This document shows, piece after piece, positions 46,062 through 57,965 of a DNA stretch of 64,000 bases (within the stretch, counting starts at the first letter, position 1; each line of letters starts with the position of its first letter). Position numbers and translations under genes: made by a program. The notes beneath the pieces are model-generated. The model worked only from the letters and a program-made list of their open reading frames with translations, made no database searches and was not told the origin of the DNA. Source of the stretch: Candidatus Caenarcanales bacterium (GTDB lineage Bacteria > Cyanobacteriota > Vampirovibrionia > 2-02-FULL-35-15). The DNA is taken from NCBI GenBank assembly GCA_020050435.1, contig JAGVKQ010000030.1:49709-113708 (forward strand). The letters are read 5' to 3'.

Positions 46062-46751
46062 TTATTTTTTCTTGCTATGAGCTTGGAAGTCATGATAGAA
46101 CTTCTTAAGGATTTCAGCTGCGATTTCTCTTCCGCCTAATCCGAATGCAAGAACAAGAGCAGCCACTATACCAGTAAACAATATCTCAATTAATGGTTTT
46201 GAGATTTGTAATTGGTGGAGTGCGGCTAAAACTGCAAAAGTATAAATAGCTCCTTTTGCAAGTCCTGAATAATAACCTAAGTCATCATTTGTAGCTGAAG
46301 TGACTATATTTCCTACAAATGAAGAAACGATAGTAGCTACAACTAAGATGATTACTGCAATAAATACATTTGGTAGGTAATGGAGTATTTGAGTAAAGAA
46401 CTCATTAACCTGAGGGAGATTTACAACATCAGCTGCTGCAATAAATATAACGATTAAAATTATCCATCTTACAACTTCTTCAATTAAAGTAGAAACTTTA
46501 ATCTTTAACCCTGCATTTCTCAAGGTTTTATGAATATGTGTTTTTTCAAGTAAAGTGTCTAATTGCAGTTTTTCTAAGAAACCAGCAAGAACTTCACCAA
46601 CACCCATTGCCAAGAGAGAACCTAAAACTATAATTAAGCCAGCCCCAATCAAGTGTGGTGCTACGGATACTAATCTTTCTGCAAATAAAGCCCATGCTTC
46701 ATAAAGTGCGTTATACCAACTAACCCAGTCGAATAAATCTAAAATGTTCAT
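46062..46751 (-). CDS. Conserved TM-helix membrane protein (mechanosensitive-channel related)
   Basis: The chain has four to five membrane helices in 229 residues. The layout matches the conserved TM-helix family related to MscS channels: APHLIGAGLIIVLGSLLAMG, then VRWIILIVIFIAAADVV and LPNVFIAVIILVVATIVSSF. The final helix reads IVAALVLAFGLGGREIAAEIL. The AFGLGGRE phrase resembles the pore-lining helix of MscS proteins. The cytoplasmic beta domain of MscS is absent. It may be a small channel or a membrane adaptor. A ribosome site (GGAAGG) lies upstream, and a terminator follows. Confidence 0.8.
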   Translation of the reverse strand: MNILDLFDWVSWYNALYEAWALFAERLVSVAPHLIGAGLIIVLGSLLAMGVGEVLAGFLEKLQLDTLLEKTHIHKTLRNAGLKIKVSTLIEEVVRWIILIVIFIAAADVVNLPQVNEFFTQILHYLPNVFIAVIILVVATIVSSFVGNIVTSATNDDLGYYSGLAKGAIYTFAVLAALHQLQISKPLIEILFTGIVAALVLAFGLGGREIAAEILKKFYHDFQAHSKKK

Positions 46752-46933
46752 TTTCTTTTACCTTCCTCTTTCTCTAGGTCTATCACCATTGAGTCTAGTA
46801 TGTTATACCCTGGGTATTTATAGAAGCTATAATAAAAAAGGCTGTTCCCCGAGGGATAACTATGCAAAGTATTGTTAATTAATGTTTCTTTAGTATAGCT
46901 CTATAGGGGATCTTTTTAATTCAAGATAATAAA

Positions 46934-49195
46934 TTATTCATCAAGTAAATCTTTTGGAGCACTTGGATCAGGAGTAGATTCACTCTTTGGCAACTCACCT
47001 TGAGATGAATTATTTTGATTAGCTCCACTTTCCTCAGCTTTTTTTTCTTCTATTAATGTCTTTAAGTCTCTAAACATGGAATCAAAATCTGATTGTTGTG
47101 CATCACCAGGTTTATAGGTTTGCCCAAGAATTTCTAATTGACTTAGTAAAGATTGTAATTCTCCAGCAGTATTATACTTACTCATAGAAAAATTCAATAA
47201 AGAAGGATTTCTCGACTGTAGTCCAGCACCAATTGGTCCTAGATATGAATTAATCTTTTTTTCTAAAGATTGTTTATTTACTTTGCCAGTTTGCTGATTT
47301 GTCGAACCAGAAGAAGATGCTTGCTGAGTATTTCGTACAGGACTTTGCTGAGGGGAACCTCCAGGCAAAGGCAATTCTACTGTTATTTCACCAGGAAAAG
47401 TATTTTTAGGCAATGTATTAAACTTCGTTAATTCAGCATCACGAGCAGTCAAATAATTTTTAACATATTGCTGGTAAAAACCTACCAACTTATTAAATGA
47501 ATTTCCATCAGTAATTCCTTTTAACATTTCTCTAAAGTTATCCATATTTTTTCTAACAGAACCTCTATCTTTAGCTATTTCTTCAGCAGAAGGGGGATTA
47601 ACGCTTTCATTATTTAACAATTTAGAAAGGACTTCATTAGGATTAGGAAGATTAACATCTCCTGTTTTCTTAAAAAACTGAGAATTATTTAATTCTAAAG
47701 CCGTCTCCAGATTATCCATGTAATCATGCTGATAATCAAACAGTGCTGAAGCAAGCTTTATATTTTCTGGAGTTTGTTCTTGCTTCTTTAATTCACCTAA
47801 GAACTTTGTAATTTCTTTTGAAATAACCAAATGATTATCACGGTGAGAATTCCAGTTAGCTCTTAAATCTTCTGGTCTTGGAGCTTCTACTTCTTCTCCA
47901 TCTCTTAATTTTTGGATAACTTCATTTAAACTTTTCAGAGGAGGTTTATTAGGATTAGAAATAGCCTGAAGCTTTTCACCCAATACAACTTCAAGATTAT
48001 CCGTGTAACTTTGAACAAATTTATATATTTCATACCTTGCATGGTCATCATCAGTATTATTTACTTTAAAGTCTTTCAATATGTTTCTAAATGCATCTAG
48101 ATTTTTTCTAGCACCATTAAAGTCATTTCTTATATCTGTTACAGATGGGGGGCTAACTTTTTCTTTACTTTTCAATTTAGTAATAGTGTCACCTACTACT
48201 GGAAAATCTACTTTTTCTTTTGGTTTTGCATTTACTTCACTTGCAAAGAGATCTGCATCCATTAAATTATCAAGATAATCAAATTTATAATCCATCAATT
48301 GAAATGCAGTATTTAGCTCAGCTCTATTCCCTTCTTTGTGAACTTTGTCTATATATCCTTTAATAGCATTTGAATCACCGACTAAATCAGCATAAGCTTT
48401 ACCTAGATTTTTCTTCATTGTTTCAACACTCGGTGGTTGTATCCCGTTTTTTACTTTATCTATCAATGTTTTTATATTTATTTTAGGTATTTGTAATCCT
48501 ACTAATGGACCTGAATTTCTTAGTAAATCTATTCTATTTCTTATTTGATTGGATGCTGGTTGATTACCACCCATAGAACTCATACTGGAAAAAACATCTC
48601 CACTTCCAGCAACGCTTACATTTCCAGCAATACTTATATTTCCACCTAATCCCTGATTAGGAGTAAAAACATCAGTCCCACTATTTACTGCTCCACCAAA
48701 ACCTGAAGAAGCAGATGCGCTGCCGAGTTTAAACCAACCTTGTCCAGCAAAATATACCTGTGGAGGGCAATCTATTCTATTTCCTCTATTTCCATGAAAA
48801 CCACCTGAGAATTCTATACCGCCATCATCACGAACTTTATAAGTTCCATTGAATCCTTTTCTGCTAAATGTTCCATTACCATTATCAATTAAATCTAACT
48901 CAGCTTTTCCCTGATCTGCATTAGCTGAAATGCCAGGAGGAGCAGCTTTAAGTCCAATTATTTTTCCTTCCCTAGCATTGAATGGAGGAACATAAGAACC
49001 GTTATTAGACGTTCCAGAATTGAAATATCCATTTCCAAAAAGTCTTCCTGGATTTCCATTAAAAAACTGAAAGCCTGATCTATCAATAGGGGAATTTAAT
49101 CTTGTACGAGCATTTTTTAAAAGTACGCCATCTAAAATCAATCCATTTGGATTTTGTCCAGGTGAATTAAAGTTATTTGGATTTATTGCATTCAT
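46934..49195 (-). CDS. Large modular protein, 753 aa, with four tandem helical units
   Basis: Residues 1-235 are Gly/Asn/Ser-rich and beta-like (for example FNGTYKVRDDGGIEFSGG). About residues 240-605 hold four units of 85-100 residues. Each opens with a phrase like VIQKLRDGEEVEAPRPEDL or LSKLLNNESVNPPSAEEI, goes on with R-N-D-x-F helices (RKNLDAFRNIL, RKNMDNFREML) and closes with a Y..DYxDNLE helix. The last 140 residues are Ser/Gln/Pro-rich with one helical hairpin. There is no signal peptide or membrane segment. It lies six bases after the collagen-like gene and is probably co-transcribed with it. The function is unknown. Confidence 0.78.
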   Translation of the reverse strand: MNAINPNNFNSPGQNPNGLILDGVLLKNARTRLNSPIDRSGFQFFNGNPGRLFGNGYFNSGTSNNGSYVPPFNAREGKIIGLKAAPPGISANADQGKAELDLIDNGNGTFSRKGFNGTYKVRDDGGIEFSGGFHGNRGNRIDCPPQVYFAGQGWFKLGSASASSGFGGAVNSGTDVFTPNQGLGGNISIAGNVSVAGSGDVFSSMSSMGGNQPASNQIRNRIDLLRNSGPLVGLQIPKINIKTLIDKVKNGIQPPSVETMKKNLGKAYADLVGDSNAIKGYIDKVHKEGNRAELNTAFQLMDYKFDYLDNLMDADLFASEVNAKPKEKVDFPVVGDTITKLKSKEKVSPPSVTDIRNDFNGARKNLDAFRNILKDFKVNNTDDDHARYEIYKFVQSYTDNLEVVLGEKLQAISNPNKPPLKSLNEVIQKLRDGEEVEAPRPEDLRANWNSHRDNHLVISKEITKFLGELKKQEQTPENIKLASALFDYQHDYMDNLETALELNNSQFFKKTGDVNLPNPNEVLSKLLNNESVNPPSAEEIAKDRGSVRKNMDNFREMLKGITDGNSFNKLVGFYQQYVKNYLTARDAELTKFNTLPKNTFPGEITVELPLPGGSPQQSPVRNTQQASSSGSTNQQTGKVNKQSLEKKINSYLGPIGAGLQSRNPSLLNFSMSKYNTAGELQSLLSQLEILGQTYKPGDAQQSDFDSMFRDLKTLIEEKKAEESGANQNNSSQGELPKSESTPDPSAPKDLLDE

Positions 49196-49201
49196 TTTGT
49201 T

Positions 49202-51538
<2,337 letters not shown>

Positions 51539-51715
51539 TTATCGGCCTATCACTACTCTTCTTTAATTTTGCTATATGCTAGTTATCCCTACATTAAGCC
51601 AAATGAACTATTTGAAATAGTTTATCTATAGATTTCATACCCATGGATATACCAGAGTTAAAAAAACTAAGAAAAAATAGTTTAATAGGTGTAGAGAGAA
51701 TTAGGGGTAGCCTGA

Positions 51716-53680
51716 TTATTTCTTTTCTAAAAGAAGAGCTTCTAAATCTTTAAGAAGAACTTCAGCTAATGTATGTGCTTGTGTATCAGCAGAAGTAGCT
51801 AAAATATTTTTTACGACTTCTAATTTAGTTTTTAGTGCTTCAATTGTAGTTTTGTCAGAATCTTCTTTTAAGTTTGTAAACAGTGGAGTTAGGGCATCAA
51901 GTAGTTTAACAAATTCAGGACCTGGGGTTCCCTCTTTAGCCCTTTCAATGAATATAGTAGCACTTACTTTTAGCTTAACCGTAGCAGTTACTGGTGTTGG
52001 AGAAGGAGGTGATACAGGCGTAGGAGCACTTGAAGTTTTTAATTTCTCTAAATCAGCAGATAAGTCTGTTAGAATTTTAGTTAGTTTAGCTACTTCAGCA
52101 GTGTTAGCTTTAACTGCTGCATCTTCCTTAATTTGAGGTTTTAAATTTTCAAGAACAGCTTGTAGCTTTTTTATATCTTCTATACTAGTTTTATCAGATA
52201 ATTCCTCAATTATTTTTTTAATTGATTCTTCTTTTAAGGGTTCTAAAACGTTTGGATTCTCAAGCCCCTTTAGATCTTCTGGTATTTTATTAAGCCTATC
52301 TTTTAATTCTTTTGGATCCACCTTTGCAGGAGTTCCACTTGCTGGTGGTGTTCCAGTTGGTCCACCCGTTGGTCCTGTGCCTGCTCCTGCACCTCCTGGT
52401 CCAGTTGAAGCTGGTATTGCAGAAGGGCCTTGTGCCTTTTTAATTTCTTCAGCAGATTTTCCTAAAAGTTTTCCTACTTGTTCGATAAGTGATTTAAGCT
52501 GATCTTTCACGCCATCTTTTAGTCCTGCTATTCCTAAAACCTCTATAAGTTGATCAAAAAGTAATTGTAAAGCTGCTGGTTCACCAGACAAAATAGCAGG
52601 AATAGAAGGAATACTTTTTTCAAGATCTGTCAAAGCTTTAGCCTGTGCTGCATTAGGTTTGAGGCTTGTATCAGCTTTTATGCTCTTAACAACTTCACCT
52701 AATTCTTTTTGAGCAACTTCTGGATCCACACCTATCGTTTTACTTCCTTCTGGTGCTTTTATATGTTCTATAAAATCAAAAGAAAGATTAGCACCTTCTT
52801 TTTTCACATAAAATGCAGAACTTCCAAATGGACCACCATCTACATCATAATTTCCTAAAACTACAGCTTCACCATCTGCAAGCTTATCTATTTTCTCTTT
52901 TAAATGTGGGACGTTCTTACACATTTCACCCAGCATTGATTTATAAAAGTTTTGAAGTTCAGTAGTATGCCCACCTTTTCCCCAATCAGTACTTTGATGA
53001 AGTGCAATAAAAGTATCCATAGTAAATTGAGCGTCATCACCAAAATTCTTATGGATGTATTCACCCATTTTTTTACCGAATAATTCTAAAGCAGCTTTTT
53101 GTTTATCTGGAGGAAGCGCTTTTATTGCTTCTTGCATGCCAAGAATTTCTTCCATTCTAAATACTTTTCTTTTTTCACCACCAATTGAGTCATTATTATC
53201 CCAAAGCTTTTGAACTACATCTTCCATCACGGCATCTTCAGATATATTTCTGCCAGCAATAACATTCCCTACAGTTGAAACAGCCCTTGATTTACTTACA
53301 GTAACACCTCTATTAGCACTTTTATGGATTTCATTCAGCCAAAGACTTTGCTCTGTATCATTTTTTAAGCGAAATGGTTTTTGTATTAATTCTTGAGTAG
53401 ATAAATCAAAATCTTTACCACTAACTTTTACTTTCAAACTGTCTGGTGCAGCAGTTTTAATTTTTTCATTTACAATTTTTGTGAGTTCATCAAATAATAC
53501 CTTCTGATCCCCAGTTAAATCTTTACCAACAGCTTCAAATGCACTGAACTCATCTTTGCTAATGCCATCTTTCTTGTCAGCATCTATTGCTGCTAAAAGC
53601 TGCTTGGCTTCATGAGTAGTATCTAATGGATTTGTTCTATATTGTTTAGCTAAAGTTAAAAGTTTATTTATATCTACCAT
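51716..53680 (-). CDS. Large modular protein, 654 aa, paralogue of the collagen-like protein
   Basis: An EF-hand-like loop DADKKDGISKDE lies at residues 33-44. About residues 135-290 share a layout with the collagen-like neighbour: LWDNNDSIGGEKRKVFRMEE followed by a helical stretch that ends HQSTDWGKGGHTTELQNFYK, against FWNNDGKN... and [17 protein letters not shown] in the other protein. A Gly/Pro/Thr-rich linker at about 425-455 takes the place of the collagen tract. The last 200 residues are a series of Leu/Lys/Glu helices, possibly coiled coil. There is no signal peptide. The gene is separated from the collagen-like gene by 198 bases. Confidence 0.78.
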   Translation of the reverse strand: MVDINKLLTLAKQYRTNPLDTTHEAKQLLAAIDADKKDGISKDEFSAFEAVGKDLTGDQKVLFDELTKIVNEKIKTAAPDSLKVKVSGKDFDLSTQELIQKPFRLKNDTEQSLWLNEIHKSANRGVTVSKSRAVSTVGNVIAGRNISEDAVMEDVVQKLWDNNDSIGGEKRKVFRMEEILGMQEAIKALPPDKQKAALELFGKKMGEYIHKNFGDDAQFTMDTFIALHQSTDWGKGGHTTELQNFYKSMLGEMCKNVPHLKEKIDKLADGEAVVLGNYDVDGGPFGSSAFYVKKEGANLSFDFIEHIKAPEGSKTIGVDPEVAQKELGEVVKSIKADTSLKPNAAQAKALTDLEKSIPSIPAILSGEPAALQLLFDQLIEVLGIAGLKDGVKDQLKSLIEQVGKLLGKSAEEIKKAQGPSAIPASTGPGGAGAGTGPTGGPTGTPPASGTPAKVDPKELKDRLNKIPEDLKGLENPNVLEPLKEESIKKIIEELSDKTSIEDIKKLQAVLENLKPQIKEDAAVKANTAEVAKLTKILTDLSADLEKLKTSSAPTPVSPPSPTPVTATVKLKVSATIFIERAKEGTPGPEFVKLLDALTPLFTNLKEDSDKTTIEALKTKLEVVKNILATSADTQAHTLAEVLLKDLEALLLEKK

Positions 53681-53921
53681 TCTTCATATTCGAAATCGGC
53701 CCGTTATCTACCTTTTTCAAATCCCCCCGTGTATTTGTCCTAGTCCTTTAATATCTCCTGCTTATATTTTGTAGCTCACTATAGTTAAAGAATTATTAAC
53801 CCCATAGAAAATAGGGGAAATATTGCATAGTATCTTTGTCTTACCCGACCAAAGACAATTTTTAAAAGATTCTTCCTAAAGATCACTCGTTGAGATGAGA
53901 AGAGATAGGGGCAAACCTAAT

Positions 53922-54356
53922 TCAAGAGATCATCATGTCAGCATCCTTAATCAGCTGTACTGCCTGAAGCATAGCTCTCTTAAATCCATTTAAATTATTT
54001 GGTTTCCTTATATATAGATCTGCTCCATTTTCATAAGCATATTTCATTTCAGCACTACTATCAGAACTCGTAAAAAAAACAACAGGAATTGAAGAGAGCT
54101 TTTCTTCAACTTTTATTTCATTTAAAACTTCAAATCCATTCATCAACGGTAAGTTAATGTCTAACAAAATCAAATCTGGCAACTTTTCAGATGTAATTAA
54201 AGACTCTTTTAATGAATCAATAACTTTTTTACCATTCAATATTTTTTTCAACTGGACATTTAACCCTAACTGCTTAAATGCTAACTCCGTTAACAGAGAA
54301 TCATCTGGATTATCCTCTGCATGCAAAATACAGTATTCTCTATTTTTTTCTTTCAT
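53922..54356 (-). CDS. Single-domain response regulator (Rcp1-like receiver)
   Basis: This receiver stands alone: acidic residues in HAEDNPDDS, phosphoacceptor D66 in LILLDINLPLMNG, the conserved Ser/Thr in FFTSSDSS and the Lys in LYIRKPNN. At 144 residues there is no output domain. The NPDD and the loop after D66 resemble the Rcp1 type that partners phytochrome-like kinases. Its start lies 2 bases after the stop of the V4R-GAF kinase gene, so the kinase is its likely phosphodonor. It may act as a phosphorelay intermediate or by protein contact. Confidence 0.9.
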   Translation of the reverse strand: MKEKNREYCILHAEDNPDDSLLTELAFKQLGLNVQLKKILNGKKVIDSLKESLITSEKLPDLILLDINLPLMNGFEVLNEIKVEEKLSSIPVVFFTSSDSSAEMKYAYENGADLYIRKPNNLNGFKRAMLQAVQLIKDADMMIS

Positions 54357-54358
54357 AA

Positions 54359-56320
54359 TTAAATAATATATTCAGCATTTGAGTCATACCTTGGTAAAGT
54401 GAAATAAAATTTACTACCATTCCCTTCTTTAGAATCTATCCATATCTCACATCCATATTTTTCAAGAATTTTTTTCACTATAGCAAGACCAGCTCCAGTG
54501 CCTTCGTATTCATCCTGACTATGTAGTCTCTGAAAAAGATCAAATATTTTCTTGTGGTAATCTTTATTTATTCCCACACCATTATCTTCCACACAAATGC
54601 ATAATTTTTTCGGGTCAAAATTTAAATCTTCAGAAATATAGATTTTAATTTCTTTCTTTCTAGAGGTGTTGAATTTTATGCCATTGGCTATGAGATTTTT
54701 AAATACTGATGAAATTTTTTCTTTACTACCCATTACATTTGGAAGTTTATCTAAAAGAAGGATTTTTGCATTGTTTTTTTCTACAAATGCAGTAAGTTCA
54801 AATTGAACTTCCATAAGCAAAACATTTAAATCAACTTCTTTATTTTCTTTTTCTTTTGAACCTCTACTTGCTCTGGAAAGATTAGTTAAATCTTCAATCA
54901 AGCTTCTCATTCTATGTGTAGCTTTAACTATTCTTTGGAAATAATCATTTTGATCATCAGTCAAATTCTTATTCAACTGATCCTGAACAATTCCAACAAA
55001 ACTTTCTATTGTTCGAAGAGGCTCTCTTAAATCATGAGAAGAGATATAAACAAAAGAATCCAACTCCTGATTAGTATGCTTTAAGCCTTCATTTGCATGA
55101 GCAAGATCTTTTTCAGTTTTCTTTGCCATATCTAAAAGATGATTTCTCTCAAGAGTACTGGAAATAATATTTGCAGTGGTTTTCATGAATGAAATTTCTT
55201 CATCATCAAAATCATGATGTTTTATATAGTATTTTGTTATTGCACCAATTGCCCGACCATTAACGATAAGTGGTACAGAAGCAACTGCCATTACTTTATT
55301 TGGCTTTACAGAGTCAATAAAAAATTTAGAAAAGTTTACTTTCGTAAAAGCTGAGTCTTTAATCAGAACAAGTTGCTTATTTAATATTGATCTTACTGAA
55401 GGCCAGCTTTCATTTACAGCTTCACCATCTAGAGTGAATTTAAAACTATTATAAGTGTCTACAAAACTATTAGGAAATCCATATGCGGTATCTAACCTAA
55501 TTGTTTTATCAGGTCCATCCATTAAGAATAAAACGCCATAATCAGCACCTGTCAATTCGCAGAAAGATGCCAAAACCATATTTGAAACATTTGATAAATC
55601 TGAAGTCACAAGACTAGAACATGCTGAAGAAATATCTTCTATTGCTTTTAATCTTTTCAATGTTCTTTGTAAACTGTTGGTTTTTGCTTTTAAGTAATAT
55701 TTAAGTGGTTGAGTTTGTTTAGGGATTTTTAAACCTTCTTCTAAGAGTTTTGAACTGGGAGCCACTACAAATGAACAAAACTCATGATTTTTTACAGAAC
55801 ATTTATTTTCAACACAGTATAAATCTTTAGCGACCTCAGGATTCACAAAACTTTCAATTACCATCATAAAGCCTGCTATAACACCTCTGGAATAATCACA
55901 GACAGTATCATGATCTAACAATTTCTTTTCTTTATGTCCCCATGCTTCAAAACAATTGCTTCCAAGAACTTTTATATAACCATTTTGCAAATCACATTCT
56001 ATTAATGAATAAACACCGAAACCCGCTGAAGAATATTCTGCCAATGCTTCTTTTAATCCGCTTTCATCTGGAGTAATTTGTTTTGCTTCAATTAATTTTT
56101 CCAGGAATGATTTGGCTCCTTCTATTCCTGCTCCATAGAATATATCTCTTGCTCTAATACCAACTTCATTCCACAGCCCTTCTCTAAGTGTAAGAAATCC
56201 CCCAGTAATGTCTAACAAACACATCCTAGACAATCCAACTTCTAATTGGCCTAGCTCAGGGATTGAAAGCATAGATGGCACATGCTTATATAGTTTCTGA
56301 GAGAAATTAATTTCTTCCAT
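54359..56320 (-). CDS. V4R-GAF sensor histidine kinase
   Basis: The N-terminal 200 residues form a V4R-type ligand-binding domain: CDYSRGVIAGFMMVIESF, and the Cys cluster in DLYCVENKCSVKNHEFCSFV, which in related proteins binds metal or a small hydrophobic molecule. About residues 225-400 are a GAF domain (ELTGADYGVLFLMD, ASVPLIVNGRAIGAITKYY). A coiled coil leads to the phosphorylated His near 429 in YISSHDLREPLRTIESF, a form common in phytochrome-like kinases. The ATPase boxes are NLIANGIKFN, VEDNGVGI and EGTGAGLAIVKKI. It is soluble, 653 residues, and coupled to the single receiver downstream. Confidence 0.9.
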   Translation of the reverse strand: MEEINFSQKLYKHVPSMLSIPELGQLEVGLSRMCLLDITGGFLTLREGLWNEVGIRARDIFYGAGIEGAKSFLEKLIEAKQITPDESGLKEALAEYSSAGFGVYSLIECDLQNGYIKVLGSNCFEAWGHKEKKLLDHDTVCDYSRGVIAGFMMVIESFVNPEVAKDLYCVENKCSVKNHEFCSFVVAPSSKLLEEGLKIPKQTQPLKYYLKAKTNSLQRTLKRLKAIEDISSACSSLVTSDLSNVSNMVLASFCELTGADYGVLFLMDGPDKTIRLDTAYGFPNSFVDTYNSFKFTLDGEAVNESWPSVRSILNKQLVLIKDSAFTKVNFSKFFIDSVKPNKVMAVASVPLIVNGRAIGAITKYYIKHHDFDDEEISFMKTTANIISSTLERNHLLDMAKKTEKDLAHANEGLKHTNQELDSFVYISSHDLREPLRTIESFVGIVQDQLNKNLTDDQNDYFQRIVKATHRMRSLIEDLTNLSRASRGSKEKENKEVDLNVLLMEVQFELTAFVEKNNAKILLLDKLPNVMGSKEKISSVFKNLIANGIKFNTSRKKEIKIYISEDLNFDPKKLCICVEDNGVGINKDYHKKIFDLFQRLHSQDEYEGTGAGLAIVKKILEKYGCEIWIDSKEGNGSKFYFTLPRYDSNAEYII

Positions 56321-56755
56321 TTATTTATTATGTTTAGAGATGTTTAGAGGACTAATTGAAAACATATTAGCATTAGCAAGATCTATAAGCTTGGATTCTC
56401 ACAAATATAAAATTATTTTTAATTTGGCATGTTTTGAGTAGAAATAGATTAAATAGATTTAACAAAATCAGAGGAAAAGTATTAGGCAAAGTTACATAAA
56501 CTCAATTGCTTAACAATGTAATGAAATATTATTCTATTTAAAAGTAAGAATAAATCGTTTTCTTGATGTTTTATAAAAGAAAATGATTAAATTCAGAATT
56601 GGAAAAAATAATTAGTTCAAAAAGTTGATATGGGGGCCTTGAATAAGATAATAAGAAGATATATACTCAAGTTAATAATCTGTTAAGTTAATTAAAAACG
56701 GCTTCTATTCAAGGCTATGGGACTTTCTTAGCTCTTTAACCGATGGAGGTAAAGA
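56321..56755. other. Divergent promoter region between two kinase genes
   Basis: No gene is seen in these 435 AT-rich bases. CCTTGAAT at 56637-56644 and ATTCAAGG at 56707-56714 are an exact inverted pair and might be an operator or part of a long stem. GGAGGTAAAGA just before 56756 is a strong ribosome site for the plus-strand gene. Confidence 0.5.
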
Positions 56756-57943
56756 ATGGACAAGAAAACACTGAAGAAGACGAGATTACTAATAGTAGAT
56801 GATTCAAGCAATAACAGGGCTGCTATAAACTATTGGTTAAGTGATGAAAACTACGAGATTCTTCATGCTATTGATGGTCCAAGTGCTATAAAACTGACTC
56901 AAGCATTTGTCCCTGACATTATTCTTCTTGACTATAATCTTCCAGGAATAGATGGAATTGAAGTTTGCCAAAGAATAAGAGGAATAAAATCCCTTCCTTT
57001 TATACCGATAATAATGATGAGCTCTCATGCACCAGAAGCATACATCATGGCTCTTGAACAAGGGGCTGATGAATTTATAATAATGCCTATATTGCCAAAT
57101 GAATTAAAATCGCGGCTTAGAGCAATGCTTAGGTTAAAAGATGCTATTTGTAAATGTTCATATATAGCACAAGAAAATAAAAAGCTACAAGATTTAGATA
57201 AAATTAAATCGAATTTTATTTCTAAGGTCTCTCATGAATTAAGAACACCACTACAAGCAATTTTAGGTTATACAGACATTCTTTCCGAGGGGTTTCAAGG
57301 AGAGTTAAACTACTCTCAAAAGTTAATGGTAAAACAAATCAGTGAAGCTGGTGACAAATTACTTGATTTAATAAGCCAGATACTTGATTTTGAAAACATA
57401 GAAAAAGAAAAAAATTCAGCTTCTATCAATAGTGAGATTTTTACAATTGAAGGAATGTTTAATTATATTTCAAATACAGTTAACCCTTTAGCCATAAAGA
57501 AAAAAGTAAATTTAAATTTTATTCTTGAAGATACAAATATTCAAATGAAATCAAATAGAGAATATGTACAGAGAATAATCTTAAACTTACTTTCTAATTC
57601 AATTAAATTTTCCAATGAGAACAGTAAAGTCATCATTTCAGCCAGAGATTTAAACAATGAGGGGATAGAATTAAAAATCCAAGACGAAGGCATAGGAATC
57701 TCAAAATCTAATATTGCATATATCTTTGACAAGTTTTGGCAAGATGATGACTCAATAACAAGATCTTATGGGGGGGTTGGAATTGGACTTACAGTTGCTA
57801 AAAAGTTAACAATACTCCTTGGCGGCTATATAACTGTGGAGAGCAAACCAAATAAAGGTTCAACATTTATAGTTGTACTACCTAAAGAATTTAAGGAAAG
57901 TGCATCAGTAATATTTGAAGAGAAATTAGAACACGCTGTATAA
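56756..57943 (+). CDS. Receiver-histidine kinase fusion
   Basis: An N-terminal receiver (D59 in ILLDYNLPG, Ser pair in IMMSSHAP) is joined by a short coiled coil to a HisKA/ATPase kinase with H160 in SKVSHELRTPLQAILGY, N box NLLSNSIKFSN, G1 DEGIGI and G2 YGGVGIGLTVAKK. The receiver's conserved Lys is replaced by Met at position 110 (EFIIMPI), so phosphorylation-driven switching may be impaired or altered. The arrangement suggests that the receiver controls kinase activity. No output domain is present. The gene has a strong ribosome site and is followed closely by the pmbA-like gene. Confidence 0.9.
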   Translation: MDKKTLKKTRLLIVDDSSNNRAAINYWLSDENYEILHAIDGPSAIKLTQAFVPDIILLDYNLPGIDGIEVCQRIRGIKSLPFIPIIMMSSHAPEAYIMALEQGADEFIIMPILPNELKSRLRAMLRLKDAICKCSYIAQENKKLQDLDKIKSNFISKVSHELRTPLQAILGYTDILSEGFQGELNYSQKLMVKQISEAGDKLLDLISQILDFENIEKEKNSASINSEIFTIEGMFNYISNTVNPLAIKKKVNLNFILEDTNIQMKSNREYVQRIILNLLSNSIKFSNENSKVIISARDLNNEGIELKIQDEGIGISKSNIAYIFDKFWQDDDSITRSYGGVGIGLTVAKKLTILLGGYITVESKPNKGSTFIVVLPKEFKESASVIFEEKLEHAV

Positions 57944-57965
57944 TGTGTTATTATTTTTATTCGTC

